A stretch of 64,000 bases of DNA from Ferruginibacter sp. (GTDB taxonomy: Bacteria > Bacteroidota > Bacteroidia > Chitinophagales > Chitinophagaceae): the NCBI GenBank assembly GCA_025963635.1, contig JAOQAK010000052.1, positions 186,001 through 250,000 of the forward strand, in the 5' to 3' direction. Within the stretch, counting starts at the first letter, position 1, and every line of letters begins with the position of its first letter. A model generated the notes under the pieces. The model did no database searches and was not told where the DNA came from. It worked only from the letters and a program-made list of their open reading frames with translations. The position numbers and the translations under genes are program-made. Below, one piece after another: positions 27,163-39,285 of this stretch.

Positions 27163-27335
27163 GAAAAAGTTTGCAGCGCTGTAAAACTATTTGTATTTAA
27201 TTTTAGGCTTTCAACCAGGAAGCCAGCAATGCTAGGAGATAGTTAATTCAAGTGGAGTTGCGGGCAAATGCTTGAATCAATACCGCTGTCATTAAAAACC
27301 GAAGATTGCTTAATTCATTTATAAAGACTTCTTAA

Positions 27336-29510
<2,175 letters not shown>

Positions 29511-29608
29511 AATTATGATGGGAAGCGGTAAGTAAGTGATGTTTTAGGTTGTTCTGAAAAACGTGCTGTTTAATTTAAAACGCAATTAAAGTTGCCCAAT
29601 GATACCAG

Positions 29609-29664
29609 GTACAAGAGGGCGATGCAACGATGATGCCCATTGCTTCACTGCCCGGACAAAAAAT
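29609..29664. repeat. Copy 1 of a 56-57-bp intergenic repeat
   Basis: gtacaagagggcgatgcaa (29609-29627) and tgcccggacaaaaaat (29649-29664) flank a variable centre containing cattgct. Both blocks recur without mismatch at 55752-55808. It lies in the GH97 to six-hairpin-glycosidase gap; no coding potential. Confidence 0.75.
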
Positions 29665-29739
29665 TTTGCTTACGTTTTTTATCCATTGTTAAGTTTAAGT
29701 ACCTGCGATATTGTAAGTTCAAAACAATATTGAATAAAG

Positions 29740-32415
29740 ATGAATTTTATGAAACGATTGCTTTTTTTATGTTGCTTTGCAGCCATGACCAGTGCAGGTT
29801 TTAGTCAACAACCCCTTTACACTTCCCCTGCTTACAGTATTTACCCCAAGAAGGTGATACAGGGCAATATGGAAGCGATGGCATTGTCGCCTACAGAGAT
29901 TGTTTCAAATTATAAAAGTCCGGCCAACCAGCTTCAAAGCACAAAAATCTCCTTTAAGTTTAGCATCAATGGCAAAGACAATGAAATGATTTCCGGCACC
30001 GATCACCATTTTAATGTATTGCCTGGAATAGCCGAAACTCCCATCATTAAATTTGGCCAGCCGCTCAAAGATGTATCTGGTGAGACGAATACCAGTTTGA
30101 AGACCGGCACAAAGCTCAAAATAAGGGTAGCCATGAATGCTGTGCTGGCCGGTTTTAAATCGCAGGGATATTTCACTACGTTTAAAGGGGATAAAATTTA
30201 TAAGGAAGATTTTAAGGGCCTGTATGTAGCAGGTAATACATTGCCGATGATATGGGATTTTGATAACCTGCATACCCGTGAAGAACTAGAGCTGAAAGAT
30301 CCGGATGGCGATGGCATTTATGAAACTGAGCTGGTATTGAATGCGCCCAAAGATGAAAAGGCAACGGCTGCCAGCTGGAAATTATCAAAAGATATTACTG
30401 CCTTTCCTCTATACAAATCCGGGCATACCATTGCAGATGCTATTTACAATATGTCAATTGAGGAAATGATCCGTGCTGTGGAGCCCGACAGTACTTTCAG
30501 AACGGGGAAGGAATGGTCGGGTGTTTGGACAAGGGACATCAGTTACAGCATCATTCTATCCATGGCTTACCTGCAGCCAAAAGTGGCCATGAACAGTTTG
30601 TTGCGAAAAGTGAACAAGAAAAAAAGGACCATCCAGGATACCGGTACGGGTGGCGCTTATCCCTGCTCAACAGACAGGATCATTTGGGCGGTTGCTGCCT
30701 GGGAAATTTACAAGGCTACTGGAGATAAAGACTGGCTGCAGCAGGCTTACGAGATCATTCAAAATTCCATCGAAGATGATATGAAGGTTGCCTATGACGC
30801 AACAACCGGGCTTGTGAAAGGCGAATCTTCCTTCCTCGACTGGCGGGAACAAACCTATCCAAAATGGATGCAGCCTGCCGATATTTACGAATCAGAAAAC
30901 CTTGGTACCAACGCAGTGCATTACCAGGCCAATAGGGTGCTGGCTCAAATGGCATCCATCTTAAAAAACACAAGTGCATCACAGAAGTATAGCGCCAATG
31001 CCGCAAAAATAAAGGCAGCGATCAACCAGCATTTATGGATGAGCGATAAAGGTTATTATGCACAGTATTTATATGGCAGGAATTTTAAAATTATGTCCCC
31101 CAGGGCCGAAGCGCTTGGTGAGGCGCTGTGTGTGTTTTTTGGCATTGCAGATGCTGCGAGGCAATCTTCTATAATCGCCCGTACACCTGTTACCGCTTAT
31201 GGTATTTCATGTATTTACCCGCAGATTCCAGGCCTTCCGCCATACCACAATAATGCAGTGTGGCCATTCGTACAATCGTATTGGGCGCTTGCATCCGCGA
31301 AAGCAGGCAATGAAAAATCGGTGATGGAATCCTTGGCTGCGATCTATCGCCCTGCCGCTATGTTTTTGACTAACAAAGAAAATTTTGTAGCAGACAATGG
31401 TGATTTTGCAGGTACGGTAATTAACTCAAGCAATATGTTGTGGAGTTTATCCGGCGGTCTTTCAATGATCCACAAAGTTATTTTTGGAATAGATTTTCAA
31501 CCTTCCGGGTTGGTGTTTCATCCATTTGTGCCACGGGCATTGGAAGGGCACCGTTCGCTGACAAATTTCCATTACCGGCAGTCCGTACTGAATATTACAA
31601 TGGAAGGCTCGGGCAACATCATCCAAAGCTTTTTATTAGATGGAAAGCAATGGCCTTCCGCCAAAATTCCGGTGGATTTAAAAGGAGAACATACCATCTC
31701 CATCGTTCTGGCAAAAAGCAGTGCTCCTGTGGGCGCCATTCACAAAATAGATAATCATGTGGCACCTGCCACCCCGTTTACCAGCTATTTGCAAAATAGT
31801 TTGCATTGGCAAAAAGTACCGGGTGCAACAACTTATACAATACTTAAAAATGGCCAACCAATTGCCAACACCAGCGGGTTAACTCAACCAATAGTAAAGG
31901 CCGGATATGCGGAATACCAGGTGATCGCCGTGGATGATAAAGGGTTTGGATCCTTTGCCAGTGAGCCAGTAGTGGTTGTTGCTGATGAACAGGTGCAAAT
32001 TTACGAAGCCGAGAAGTTTGCACCAGCATCTTCCCAAAATTACAAGGGTTTTTCGGGTGATGGCTTTGTTGAAATAAGTAAGCAAGTCAATAAAACGGTT
32101 AGTATACCGGTCACCATCCACGAGGCTGGGTTTTATTCAATGGATTGGCGGTATGCCAATGGCAACGGCCCCGTCAATACAGAAAATAAATGCGCCATCA
32201 GAACATTAAAGATCAACAATGCCAGGGAGGGAATATTTGTGTTTCCGCAACGGGGCAAAGAGGAGTGGAGCAATTGGGGATTCAGTAATGCTGTGAAACA
32301 TTATTTTGCGAAAGGGAACTACCGTATCGAATTGTCTATGGAAGATTATGACGATAATATGAACGGTGAAATTAACCAGGCGATGTTGGATTATATGCGG
32401 TTGATAAAACTGTAA
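29740..32415 (+). CDS. Exported six-hairpin glycoside hydrolase with C-terminal carbohydrate-binding domain
   Basis: An 891-residue protein with a signal peptide (MKRLLFLCCFAAMTSAGFS from the second Met, 29749). N-terminal beta region to about 210 with a DPDGDGIYETE calcium-like loop. An (alpha/alpha)6 barrel (about 225-620) holds EWSGVWTRDISYSIILSM, GTGGAYPCSTDRIIWAV and SSFLDWREQTYP, resembling GH63, glycogen-debranching and trehalase-type enzymes. After about 650 come a fibronectin-III-like segment and, from about 750, a CBM6/35-like beta-sandwich (VQIYEAEKFAPASSQNY, then AGFYSMDWRYANGNG). The neighbouring GH97 gene suggests joint glucan breakdown. The exact GH family and substrate are not certain. 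Confidence 0.75.
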   Translation: MNFMKRLLFLCCFAAMTSAGFSQQPLYTSPAYSIYPKKVIQGNMEAMALSPTEIVSNYKSPANQLQSTKISFKFSINGKDNEMISGTDHHFNVLPGIAETPIIKFGQPLKDVSGETNTSLKTGTKLKIRVAMNAVLAGFKSQGYFTTFKGDKIYKEDFKGLYVAGNTLPMIWDFDNLHTREELELKDPDGDGIYETELVLNAPKDEKATAASWKLSKDITAFPLYKSGHTIADAIYNMSIEEMIRAVEPDSTFRTGKEWSGVWTRDISYSIILSMAYLQPKVAMNSLLRKVNKKKRTIQDTGTGGAYPCSTDRIIWAVAAWEIYKATGDKDWLQQAYEIIQNSIEDDMKVAYDATTGLVKGESSFLDWREQTYPKWMQPADIYESENLGTNAVHYQANRVLAQMASILKNTSASQKYSANAAKIKAAINQHLWMSDKGYYAQYLYGRNFKIMSPRAEALGEALCVFFGIADAARQSSIIARTPVTAYGISCIYPQIPGLPPYHNNAVWPFVQSYWALASAKAGNEKSVMESLAAIYRPAAMFLTNKENFVADNGDFAGTVINSSNMLWSLSGGLSMIHKVIFGIDFQPSGLVFHPFVPRALEGHRSLTNFHYRQSVLNITMEGSGNIIQSFLLDGKQWPSAKIPVDLKGEHTISIVLAKSSAPVGAIHKIDNHVAPATPFTSYLQNSLHWQKVPGATTYTILKNGQPIANTSGLTQPIVKAGYAEYQVIAVDDKGFGSFASEPVVVVADEQVQIYEAEKFAPASSQNYKGFSGDGFVEISKQVNKTVSIPVTIHEAGFYSMDWRYANGNGPVNTENKCAIRTLKINNAREGIFVFPQRGKEEWSNWGFSNAVKHYFAKGNYRIELSMEDYDDNMNGEINQAMLDYMRLIKL

Positions 32416-32887
32416 GTGGCTGATGCTATAAAGGCTTCCTATGATTGATGATCCACAGAATTTTTATTGTTTTTGAGAATTACAATTTGTCATGGGCATG
32501 CATTTGAAGATGGAACTGCAATGTTCCCACTCAACCAAAATCAGTAAATTATGTAATAAATATCTGTAATTGTGTAAGGCAAAAAGGTGATATGCTTTCT
32601 ATCTTTATGTTTTGTTTTCATAGGGTAATGATTAAATGGGGGCGGGATTTTTAATCCTGCCCCCATTTATTTTGGGTACTGAAAACATCGATCTTATTGA
32701 GGCTTAACCGCTCCGTTCGAATCAAACCCTACTATCTCAATTTTTCGCTTAACGGCCCCAGCACTTAAGGAATACTTTCCCAATAAATAGAACCCTAATC
32801 GCCCAATGTGCCTTTCATCCATTTTATGTTTCCGGTTCTTTACTTAACTTGTGTTTGTTCAGTCAACATTTTTAATTAATATGGATT
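32416..32887. other. 472-bp gap with one strong terminator
   Basis: No gene is supported. The notable feature is the hairpin at 32634-32668. The stretch from 32673 to 32887 is AT-rich and should hold the promoter of the DUF885 gene, but no good TAnnTTTG box with a TTTG partner is visible. Confidence 0.5.
32634..32673 (+). terminator. Strong hairpin terminator
   Basis: aaatgggggc plus ggatt (32634-32649) pairs with aatcc plus gcccccattt (32653-32668) with a 3-nt loop, followed by an AT-rich tail atttt. It lies 220 bp after the six-hairpin gene, so it may end that transcript's long trailer or a small separate RNA. Confidence 0.75.
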
Positions 32888-34699
32888 ATGATGCGATCAA
32901 TCTCTCGCCTGCTATTTTTTGCAGTCACTGTTTTGTGTTTGTCCCAATGCATATTACCCGCTGATAAAGAAAAAGAATATGATCCAGCCAGGTTGCACGC
33001 CATGCTGCAACATTACTGGAAAGAACTGCTGGTGCTGAAGCCGCTTGATGCAACCGTATTTGGCGACAATAGCATGAACGATCAATTCCCCAATACCTGT
33101 ACACATGCCTACCGTCAAAGTATCAAAGATTTTTACCAGCGATATGCTGATAGCCTGAAATTGTACCGCATCGAAGGAATGAGTGAGCAAGATGAATTGA
33201 GTTACCGGATACTTACGTTTGATGTAGCGAACGAATTGGAAAGAACAAAATATGATTCCTGGAAAATACCTTTTACCCAAATGGGTGATGCGGGCAATAC
33301 GCTCTCCGGTAATCTCGTGCTGGCGATGGGGCAGTTTGGCTCGGGTGCTTCCGCCCAACCTTTTAAAACAATAGGTGACTATAATAACTGGCTGAAGCGG
33401 GTTCACGCCTACACTGTTTGGTGCGATAGCGCCATTAACAATTTCAGGCAGGGCATGGCTACGCACTACGTTTTACCGAAAAGTCTTGTAGTTAAAATGA
33501 TCGACATCTGTAACGGGCTCATCACCACGGATGCAACGAAAAGTATATTTTACGGTCCCATCAGCAATATGCCGGATTCATTTGCCGCAACTGAAAAAGC
33601 AAGACTTACTAATTCCTATAAGGCCGCTATCAAAAATGAATTGAATGTCGCCCACACAAAAATGGCCGCCTTTTTAAAAGATGAATACCTTCCCGCAGCC
33701 CGTGTAACCTCAGGAGTGGGCGACCTGCCAGGCGGCATGGAGTATTACAAGTTTTGTGTAAAAGACTGGACCACCACAGACAAAAGCCTTGATGAAATTT
33801 ACAATACGGGACTCAGTGAGGTGAAACGGATAGCACAGGAGATGGAAGCAGTGAAAAGCAATGCGGGATTCAAAGGCGATATGAAGTCGTTCTTTGAGTT
33901 TATGAAGAATGATCCGCAATTCATGCCGTTCAAAAAGCCGGAAGAAGTGTTGGATTCATTCCGCCATATTTATGATATCATCAAACCGGCATTGAGTAAA
34001 TATTTTGTGCTGTTTCCTAAAAGTAAATTTGAGATTGTACAAACGGAAGCCTTCAGGGCGGCAAGCGCAAGTATTGAATATGCACAGGGCAACGCCGATG
34101 GGTCAAGGTCCGGAAGGTTCTATGTTCCCATCACCGATGCAACTAAATTCAATATTACTTCTGGTATGGAAAGTACGTTTTTACACGAGGCGATCCCTGG
34201 TCATCATTACCAGAGTTCATTACAAATGGAAGACACCACACTGCCAGAATTCAGGCGGTATAAATGGTATGGCGCTTATGGTGAAGGATGGGCGCTCTAT
34301 TGCGAAAGCCTTGGAAAGGAATTGGGATTGTATTCAAATCCTTACCAGCTAATGGGTGCCCTGGGCGATGAAATGCACCGTGCGATCCGGCTGGTAGTAG
34401 ATGTTGCTATACACAGCAAAGGTATGACACGTGAGCAGGCAATTGCTTACATGATGAACAATGAAGCAGTCAGCCTGGAAGGTGCCACCGCAGAAATTGA
34501 AAGATATATGGCGTTACCAGGACAGGCTTTATCTTACAAGGTGGGTGCCCTCAAAATAAAAGAGCTTCGTGACAAGTACAGTAAACAAATGGGCAGTAAA
34601 TTCAACATCGCCGAATTTCACAAACAGGTGTTGGATAGCGGCTGCCTTCCGCTACTGGTGCTTGAGGAAAAGCTGGATAAATGGGCTGAAAAAAAATAA
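32888..34699 (+). CDS. DUF885 family lipoprotein, putative metallopeptidase
   Basis: A 603-residue protein with a lipoprotein signal (LFFAVTVLCLSQC, Cys at residue 21 of the first-Met form; a second Met follows directly at 32891). The DUF885 hallmark HEAIPGHHYQ lies at about 433-442, with H433, E434 and H439, as in HExxH-like metallopeptidases. A second conserved block is YKVGALKIKELRD near the C-terminus. Proteolytic activity is predicted for the family but the substrate is unknown. The protein probably faces the periplasm or surface. It has its own promoter region, and an array of gttgatg-type heptads follows three bases after its stop. Confidence 0.8.
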   Translation: MMRSISRLLFFAVTVLCLSQCILPADKEKEYDPARLHAMLQHYWKELLVLKPLDATVFGDNSMNDQFPNTCTHAYRQSIKDFYQRYADSLKLYRIEGMSEQDELSYRILTFDVANELERTKYDSWKIPFTQMGDAGNTLSGNLVLAMGQFGSGASAQPFKTIGDYNNWLKRVHAYTVWCDSAINNFRQGMATHYVLPKSLVVKMIDICNGLITTDATKSIFYGPISNMPDSFAATEKARLTNSYKAAIKNELNVAHTKMAAFLKDEYLPAARVTSGVGDLPGGMEYYKFCVKDWTTTDKSLDEIYNTGLSEVKRIAQEMEAVKSNAGFKGDMKSFFEFMKNDPQFMPFKKPEEVLDSFRHIYDIIKPALSKYFVLFPKSKFEIVQTEAFRAASASIEYAQGNADGSRSGRFYVPITDATKFNITSGMESTFLHEAIPGHHYQSSLQMEDTTLPEFRRYKWYGAYGEGWALYCESLGKELGLYSNPYQLMGALGDEMHRAIRLVVDVAIHSKGMTREQAIAYMMNNEAVSLEGATAEIERYMALPGQALSYKVGALKIKELRDKYSKQMGSKFNIAEFHKQVLDSGCLPLLVLEEKLDKWAEKK

Positions 34700-34702
34700 A
34701 GT

Positions 34703-34978
34703 GTTGATGTCTGATGTCTGACTTTTTGATGCCCGCCCGGATGAACTGGTCGGACGGGTCTGATTTCTTTCGAGGTTTGAAGCCTTATCTTCTTTGGTGA
34801 GATAGTCTACTTTTATTTCTATTATAATCCCATAACGGTTGGTGTTCATCAGTTACGCTCAGTGTGATTTGTATATTGGGTTAAAGACAAGTCCTTAGCT
34901 AATTGTGACAGATATCCAATATTCCCAATATCCCAATACCCCAATATCTAAATATCCACTATCAGGTATCCAACATCC
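34703..34978. repeat. Two heptad arrays and a hairpin between DUF885 and Hsp20 genes
   Basis: This 349-bp gap holds gttgatg/tctgatg units (34703-34730), a GC-rich hairpin cccgcccgg/tcggacggg (34732-34758, one mismatch) that may end the DUF885 transcript, and a second array at 34913-34978 with tatccaa, tattccc, aatatcc and caatacc units. The second word is the reverse complement of the ggatatt units at 2725-2752. The rest shows no gene; the Hsp20 promoter should lie just before 35049. Confidence 0.75.
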
Positions 34979-35048
34979 TCTTTAAAATATCTCCCCCGAT
35001 CATTCGTCTACTTTATTGTAACAATATTTTTCATTTAAATTGAACAAC

Positions 35049-35459
35049 ATGTACTACAACGAGTCATGTGCCGCAAAAGGCAACAATTACGGAAGCAATT
35101 ACCAGTCGCGAAGAGGGGGTATGCTTATCCGATCAATGCAAAGGGCCGCAGTAAACATTTTCAAAACAGACAGCAGTTTCGAAATGCTGGTGTTTGCTCC
35201 CGGCCGCATCAGGGAACATTTTCACCTGGATGTAAAGGGTTCCACGCTTACCGTTTCCTACAGTCCGCCGGATGGGTTTCCACGCCCGGACTGGATATTG
35301 AGGGAATACAGTCGCGGTGGATTTGAACGAACCTTTGACCTGGATGCATCCATCGATGCAAACAATATCTCCGCAAAGTATGTGGATGGTGTGTTGCAGG
35401 TTAGCCTTCCGTTTATCCCGGGCAAACAGCCGGAAAAACGCGAGATCGTTATTAATTAA
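35049..35459 (+). CDS. Hsp20/alpha-crystallin family small heat-shock protein
   Basis: The ATG at 35049 (136 residues) is preferred over a TTG nine bases upstream. The alpha-crystallin domain spans about 45-130: FKTDSSFEMLVFAPGRIREHFHLDVKGSTLTVSY is its core (cited here only as boundaries: FKTDSSF to LTVSY), then GGFERTFDLDASIDANNISA and the late YVDGVLQVSLPF. The A-x-x-x-n-G-v-L signature is conserved. The N-terminal arm is short and rich in Asn, Ser and Tyr. It is an ATP-independent holdase. A good terminator follows directly. Confidence 0.85.
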   Translation: MYYNESCAAKGNNYGSNYQSRRGGMLIRSMQRAAVNIFKTDSSFEMLVFAPGRIREHFHLDVKGSTLTVSYSPPDGFPRPDWILREYSRGGFERTFDLDASIDANNISAKYVDGVLQVSLPFIPGKQPEKREIVIN

Positions 35460-35478
35460 GCGGTAAAGATCGAAGGTG

Positions 35479-35514
35479 AAGAGGTGGTGATGTATATTGC
35501 CACCTCTTTTTATT
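35479..35514 (+). terminator. Rho-independent terminator of the Hsp20 gene
   Basis: aagaggtgg (35479-35487) pairs perfectly with ccacctctt (35500-35508) around a 12-nt loop and is followed by a T-rich tail. Confidence 0.85.
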
Positions 35515-35621
35515 TACCCGGTTTATCTTCGAATATTTAGGTAGAGTACTCGCCATAACACCGTTTTAAAAAACAGCACTTAATGCAATTTATATTCGAG
35601 TGAAAATCGTTAAATTCCACC

Positions 35622-36323
35622 ATGGAAACATTTGCAGAAAAGGTGATTGCATTTAACAGTGAACTAGATTTTACAGGTAGTTTGCCTGCCGGCATCAGCA
35701 TGATGAACCCTTTTAAAGAAGATAAAACTATTCTTCCCCTGTCGGCTGAATTTTATAAGAAATACTATCATGATCATCGTCCCCGGCATATCATCCTGGG
35801 CATCAATCCCGGCAGGTTTGGCGGAGGCGTTACTGGTATACCGTTTACAGACACGAAAAGATTAAAGGAGAAATGCCATATCAGTTATCATGGAAAAGAA
35901 ACGCACGAGCCTTCTTCAGTTTTCGTGTATGAAGCAATTGATGCTTACGGCGGCGCTGAGGCCTTTTACCGAAATTTTTATATCAATTCTATCTGTCCGC
36001 TTGGATTTACCGCCACTGGTATTAACAGGAAAGAAATAAATCACAATTATTATGACAGCAAAGAACTAACGGCTGCGGTTTACGATTTCATCATCCAGAG
36101 CATTCAAAAGCAAATCAATTTTGGCGTCAAAACAGACATATGCTTTTGTTTTGGAAATGGAAAAAATGAAAAGTTTTTGCGTGCCTTGAATGAAGAAAAA
36201 AACTTCTTTCAAAAAATTATTGCATTGGAACATCCCAGGTTCATTATGCAGTATAAATCAAAAACTAAACAACTCTATATTGATAAGTATGTCGATGCGT
36301 TTAGAGAGACGGTTGACGGTTAA
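35622..36323 (+). CDS. Uracil-DNA glycosylase superfamily protein (DUF4918/SMUG2-like)
   Basis: A 233-residue cytoplasmic protein. The active-site-like segment RHIILGINPGRFGGGVTGIP (about 53-72) matches the water-activating loop of this branch (GINPG). A late EHPRFIMQYK (about 206-215) corresponds to the DNA-intercalating His-containing loop. Between them lie SSVFVYEAIDAYGG and YINSICPLGF. It is likely a DNA repair glycosylase, but substrate specificity is not evident. The last two codons and the stop form part of a three-unit heptad array (ggttgac, ggttaaa, ggttaat). Confidence 0.75.
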   Translation: METFAEKVIAFNSELDFTGSLPAGISMMNPFKEDKTILPLSAEFYKKYYHDHRPRHIILGINPGRFGGGVTGIPFTDTKRLKEKCHISYHGKETHEPSSVFVYEAIDAYGGAEAFYRNFYINSICPLGFTATGINRKEINHNYYDSKELTAAVYDFIIQSIQKQINFGVKTDICFCFGNGKNEKFLRALNEEKNFFQKIIALEHPRFIMQYKSKTKQLYIDKYVDAFRETVDG

Positions 36324-36331
36324 AGGTTAAT
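36311..36331 (+). repeat. Three-unit heptad array containing a stop codon
   Basis: ggttgac, ggttaaa and ggttaat at 36311-36331. The UDG-like gene's TAA (36321-36323) is the central part of unit two, and unit three repeats TAA one frame over. Confidence 0.7.
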
Positions 36332-36403
36332 GGGGTAGGCAAAAATATTCATGATAAAAAAACGATCTGTTGATGGATGGCTTTTAAAAAGTTTTAGTGA
36401 GCC

Positions 36404-36441
36404 CTAAAAAAAATAATCCCCGCCCGGGAACGGGAGGGGAT
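36404..36441 (-). terminator. Terminator of lon, about 145 bp downstream
   Basis: On the minus strand atcccc and cccg arms (36416-36426 against 36431-36441) form a GC-rich stem with a GGAA-type loop and one internal mismatch. It is followed by a run of eight T (36406-36413, complement of a's). It can also form on the plus strand and so may serve the UDG-like gene too. Confidence 0.7.
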
Positions 36442-36585
36442 ATCTTTAACCCTTAAAACAACCAACATGAATAATGTTGATGCCTATACAACATAAGAAA
36501 CGGTGTTTTGTTGAAAAAGGTTGGCTGGATAAATCAAAATATTTAGTTAAAGCCCGAGGGTTAAAATAGATGTTATTTATGAATG

Positions 36586-38994
36586 CTATGTCAGGGCAAT
36601 ATCAAGTACCTGCTGCATTGTTTTTACATAATGAAACTTCGTGCCTTTAATGAACAAGGGATTGATTTCCAACACATCCTTTTCATTTTGCCAGCACATG
36701 ATGATTTCTTTTAAACCTGCCCGTTTGGCTGCAAGAACCTTCTCTTTTATGCCACCCACCGGTAACACCTGTCCACGAAGCGTGATCTCGCCGGTCATTG
36801 CTAAATAGGGCTTAATCTTTCTTCCGGTAAAGGCACTTGCTAAAGCCGTCATCATTGTAATTCCGGCACTTGGCCCATCTTTCGGCACCGCACCTTCGGG
36901 CACATGAATATGAATATTTTTCTTGTTAAACATTTCTGTATCAATATCCAGTTTTTTGGCATTTACCTGCAGCCAGGTGTACGCTGTGGTGGCACTTTCC
37001 TTCATCACATTTCCCAGGTTGCCCGTCATTTTCAGTTCTCCCTTGCCTTCACTTAAGCTGATCTCAATAAAAAGTATGTCGCCGCCAACATACGTCCAGG
37101 CGAGCCCTACTGCTACACCGGCCATATTGGCTATTTTGTACATCTCATTGCTAAAGCGAGGTTTGCCTAAAATCCTGTCCACATCCAGTTTAGTAAGGGT
37201 GGGTTTTAATTTGTCCTTTGTGGCAAATTCTTTGGCAAGATTGCGCATCACCGCTGCAAGTTGACGGTCGAGATCCCTTACACCGCTTTCCCTTGTATAG
37301 TCCTCAATAATTTTTTCAAGCACTGTATCGCTTACCTTGATCGTTACATCTTTTAGGCCGTGAGCTTCCTGTTGTTTGGGCAGCAGATGTTGCCGGGCGA
37401 TTTCAATTTTTTCTTCCACAGCATACCCGCTCAGGTCAATAATTTCCAACCTATCCCTTAAAGCCGGCTGAATATTATTGATATTATTGGCAGTTGCAAT
37501 AAAAAGCACCTTGCTGAGGTCATACTCAGATTCAAGATAATTATCGTAAAAAGTATTGTTTTGTTCGGGATCAAGTACTTCCAGTAAAGCAGAAGAAGGG
37601 TCGCCTCGCTGGTCGTTTCCCACCTTATCAATTTCGTCCAGTATCATCACGGGGTTGCTGCTCTTTATTTTGCGGATCGATTGAATGATTCTGCCGGGCA
37701 TTGCACCGATATAAGTTTTGCGATGGCCTCTTATCTCACTTTCATCGTGCAGTCCGCCCAGGCTCACCCGCACGTACTTCCGGGCAATGGCATGCGCAAT
37801 GCTTTTACCAAGACTAGTTTTTCCAATCCCGGGAGGACCGACAAAGCAAAGAATAGGGCTCTTCATATCTCCCTTCAGTTTTAATACTGCGAGGTATTCA
37901 AGTATCCGCTCCTTTATTTTGTGCATGCCATAATGGTCGTGATCCAATATTTTTTTTGCTTTTTTCAGGTCATAAGAATCCGGTGTATAATCCTCCCAGG
38001 GCAGGTCGAGCATCAGGTCGAGGTGATTGTACACGATGGAGTAATCCGGGGTGCTGGGATGCATCCTTTCCAGTTTTTCAGCGCCTTTGTGAAACATCTC
38101 CATTGCAGCCTTGGGCCATTTCTTGCCTTCTGCTTTCTTCAACATTTCCTTTACTTCCGCTACATTATCGCCACCCAGTTCTTCCTTGATGGCTTTCATT
38201 TGCTGCTGCAAAAAATACTCCCTTTGCTGCTTATCAAGCTCAGCGCGGGTTTTATTGGTAACCTTATTTTTTAACTCAGTGTATTGCAGTTCTGTCTGCA
38301 TCAGGTTCATCAGCAGCTCGGCCCTTGCCTTAATATCATTGATGATCAAGAGTCGTTGTTTGTCTTTGATATCACTGTTTAAGTTACTGCTGACAAAATG
38401 GATGAGGAAAGCAGGATTTTCTATGTTTTTTAAAATGATAGCTGCTTCGCTGGGGAGATTGGGCGATATCTGTACGATCTGCCCGGCAAGGTCCTTGATG
38501 CTTCCGACCATTGCATTAAAATCGTTGTCATTTTTCAAAACATCTTCTTCCAGTGTTTTGATCTTAGCCCTGAAGTAGGGATCTTCACTGGTAATTTCGT
38601 CAATCTTGAACCGTTTTTTTCCCTGGATGATAATGGTAGTTCCACCATCCGGCATTTTAATGAGTTTGGCGATTTTTGCCACGGTTCCGATTTCTTCCAA
38701 ATCACTTACAGTAGGTTCTTCCACTGAACTGTCTTTTTGCGCTATAACGCCTATCAGTTTGTCAGCCTTGTAAGCATCGCTTACAGCTTTAATACTCTTA
38801 TCACGGCCAACGGTAATCGGTAAAACCACTCCGGGAAACAGCACGGTATTGCGCAAAGGTAAGAGGGGTAATTCGGCTGGAATGGGCGGTATGTCTGCAT
38901 CTTCACTGTCGTCTTCATTCAATGGAATGATGGGCATAAATTCCATTTCTTCTTCCGGGCCCTGGAAATAAAAGCTGTTATTCATAATTTTCAA
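36586..38994 (-). CDS. lon: ATP-dependent endopeptidase Lon
   Basis: An 802-residue LonA protein: N-terminal substrate-binding domain (about 45-240, starting [19 protein letters not shown]), coiled-coil linker, AAA+ module with Walker [14 protein letters not shown] and Walker [13 protein letters not shown], sensor [16 protein letters not shown], and a C-terminal protease domain with the catalytic dyad S709 (PKDGPSAGI) and K752 (GGIKEKV). It degrades misfolded and regulatory proteins. The start could be the first Met or the fourth residue (38985). A TTTTGAC-type repeat lies just upstream and may be regulatory. Confidence 0.95.
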   Translation of the reverse strand: MKIMNNSFYFQGPEEEMEFMPIIPLNEDDSEDADIPPIPAELPLLPLRNTVLFPGVVLPITVGRDKSIKAVSDAYKADKLIGVIAQKDSSVEEPTVSDLEEIGTVAKIAKLIKMPDGGTTIIIQGKKRFKIDEITSEDPYFRAKIKTLEEDVLKNDNDFNAMVGSIKDLAGQIVQISPNLPSEAAIILKNIENPAFLIHFVSSNLNSDIKDKQRLLIINDIKARAELLMNLMQTELQYTELKNKVTNKTRAELDKQQREYFLQQQMKAIKEELGGDNVAEVKEMLKKAEGKKWPKAAMEMFHKGAEKLERMHPSTPDYSIVYNHLDLMLDLPWEDYTPDSYDLKKAKKILDHDHYGMHKIKERILEYLAVLKLKGDMKSPILCFVGPPGIGKTSLGKSIAHAIARKYVRVSLGGLHDESEIRGHRKTYIGAMPGRIIQSIRKIKSSNPVMILDEIDKVGNDQRGDPSSALLEVLDPEQNNTFYDNYLESEYDLSKVLFIATANNINNIQPALRDRLEIIDLSGYAVEEKIEIARQHLLPKQQEAHGLKDVTIKVSDTVLEKIIEDYTRESGVRDLDRQLAAVMRNLAKEFATKDKLKPTLTKLDVDRILGKPRFSNEMYKIANMAGVAVGLAWTYVGGDILFIEISLSEGKGELKMTGNLGNVMKESATTAYTWLQVNAKKLDIDTEMFNKKNIHIHVPEGAVPKDGPSAGITMMTALASAFTGRKIKPYLAMTGEITLRGQVLPVGGIKEKVLAAKRAGLKEIIMCWQNEKDVLEINPLFIKGTKFHYVKTMQQVLDIALT

Positions 38995-39000
38995 AATAAG

Positions 39001-39029
39001 GTCAAAATGTCAAAACCTGGGATTTTGAC
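39001..39029 (-). promoter_or_regulatory. gtcaaaa direct/inverted repeats upstream of lon
   Basis: gtcaaaa occurs at 39001-39007 and 39009-39015, and its inverse ttttgac at 39023-39029 around cctggga. This lies 7-35 bp upstream of the lon start, the place of an operator or part of the promoter. No CIRCE or other named heat-shock site is present. Confidence 0.4.
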
Positions 39030-39285
39030 GGGTAATTTTATGTGGATGTGTATATTGGCAACATTGGTGCCGAATGGGTTTGCGTGATTTTTAACCCGAT
39101 GGCTAACAGAACTATTGCTGGTTTGATGCAAAGTTGCTTCATTTAAACGGAATCGAAAGTAATTATGAAAATGGTTGAAAGAACATCATAAGATGGAACG
39201 ATTTTGTGGCTGCCGCTTCACAACCCGATGATCTTTCAAAATCACTTTTTTCTGTTATAGCTTGCAGCACTTATTTTTGCAGACT

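Noticed and set aside
37921..38578. Plus-strand frames of 117 and 155 codons within lon
   Set aside because: They lie fully antisense to well-conserved Lon domains.
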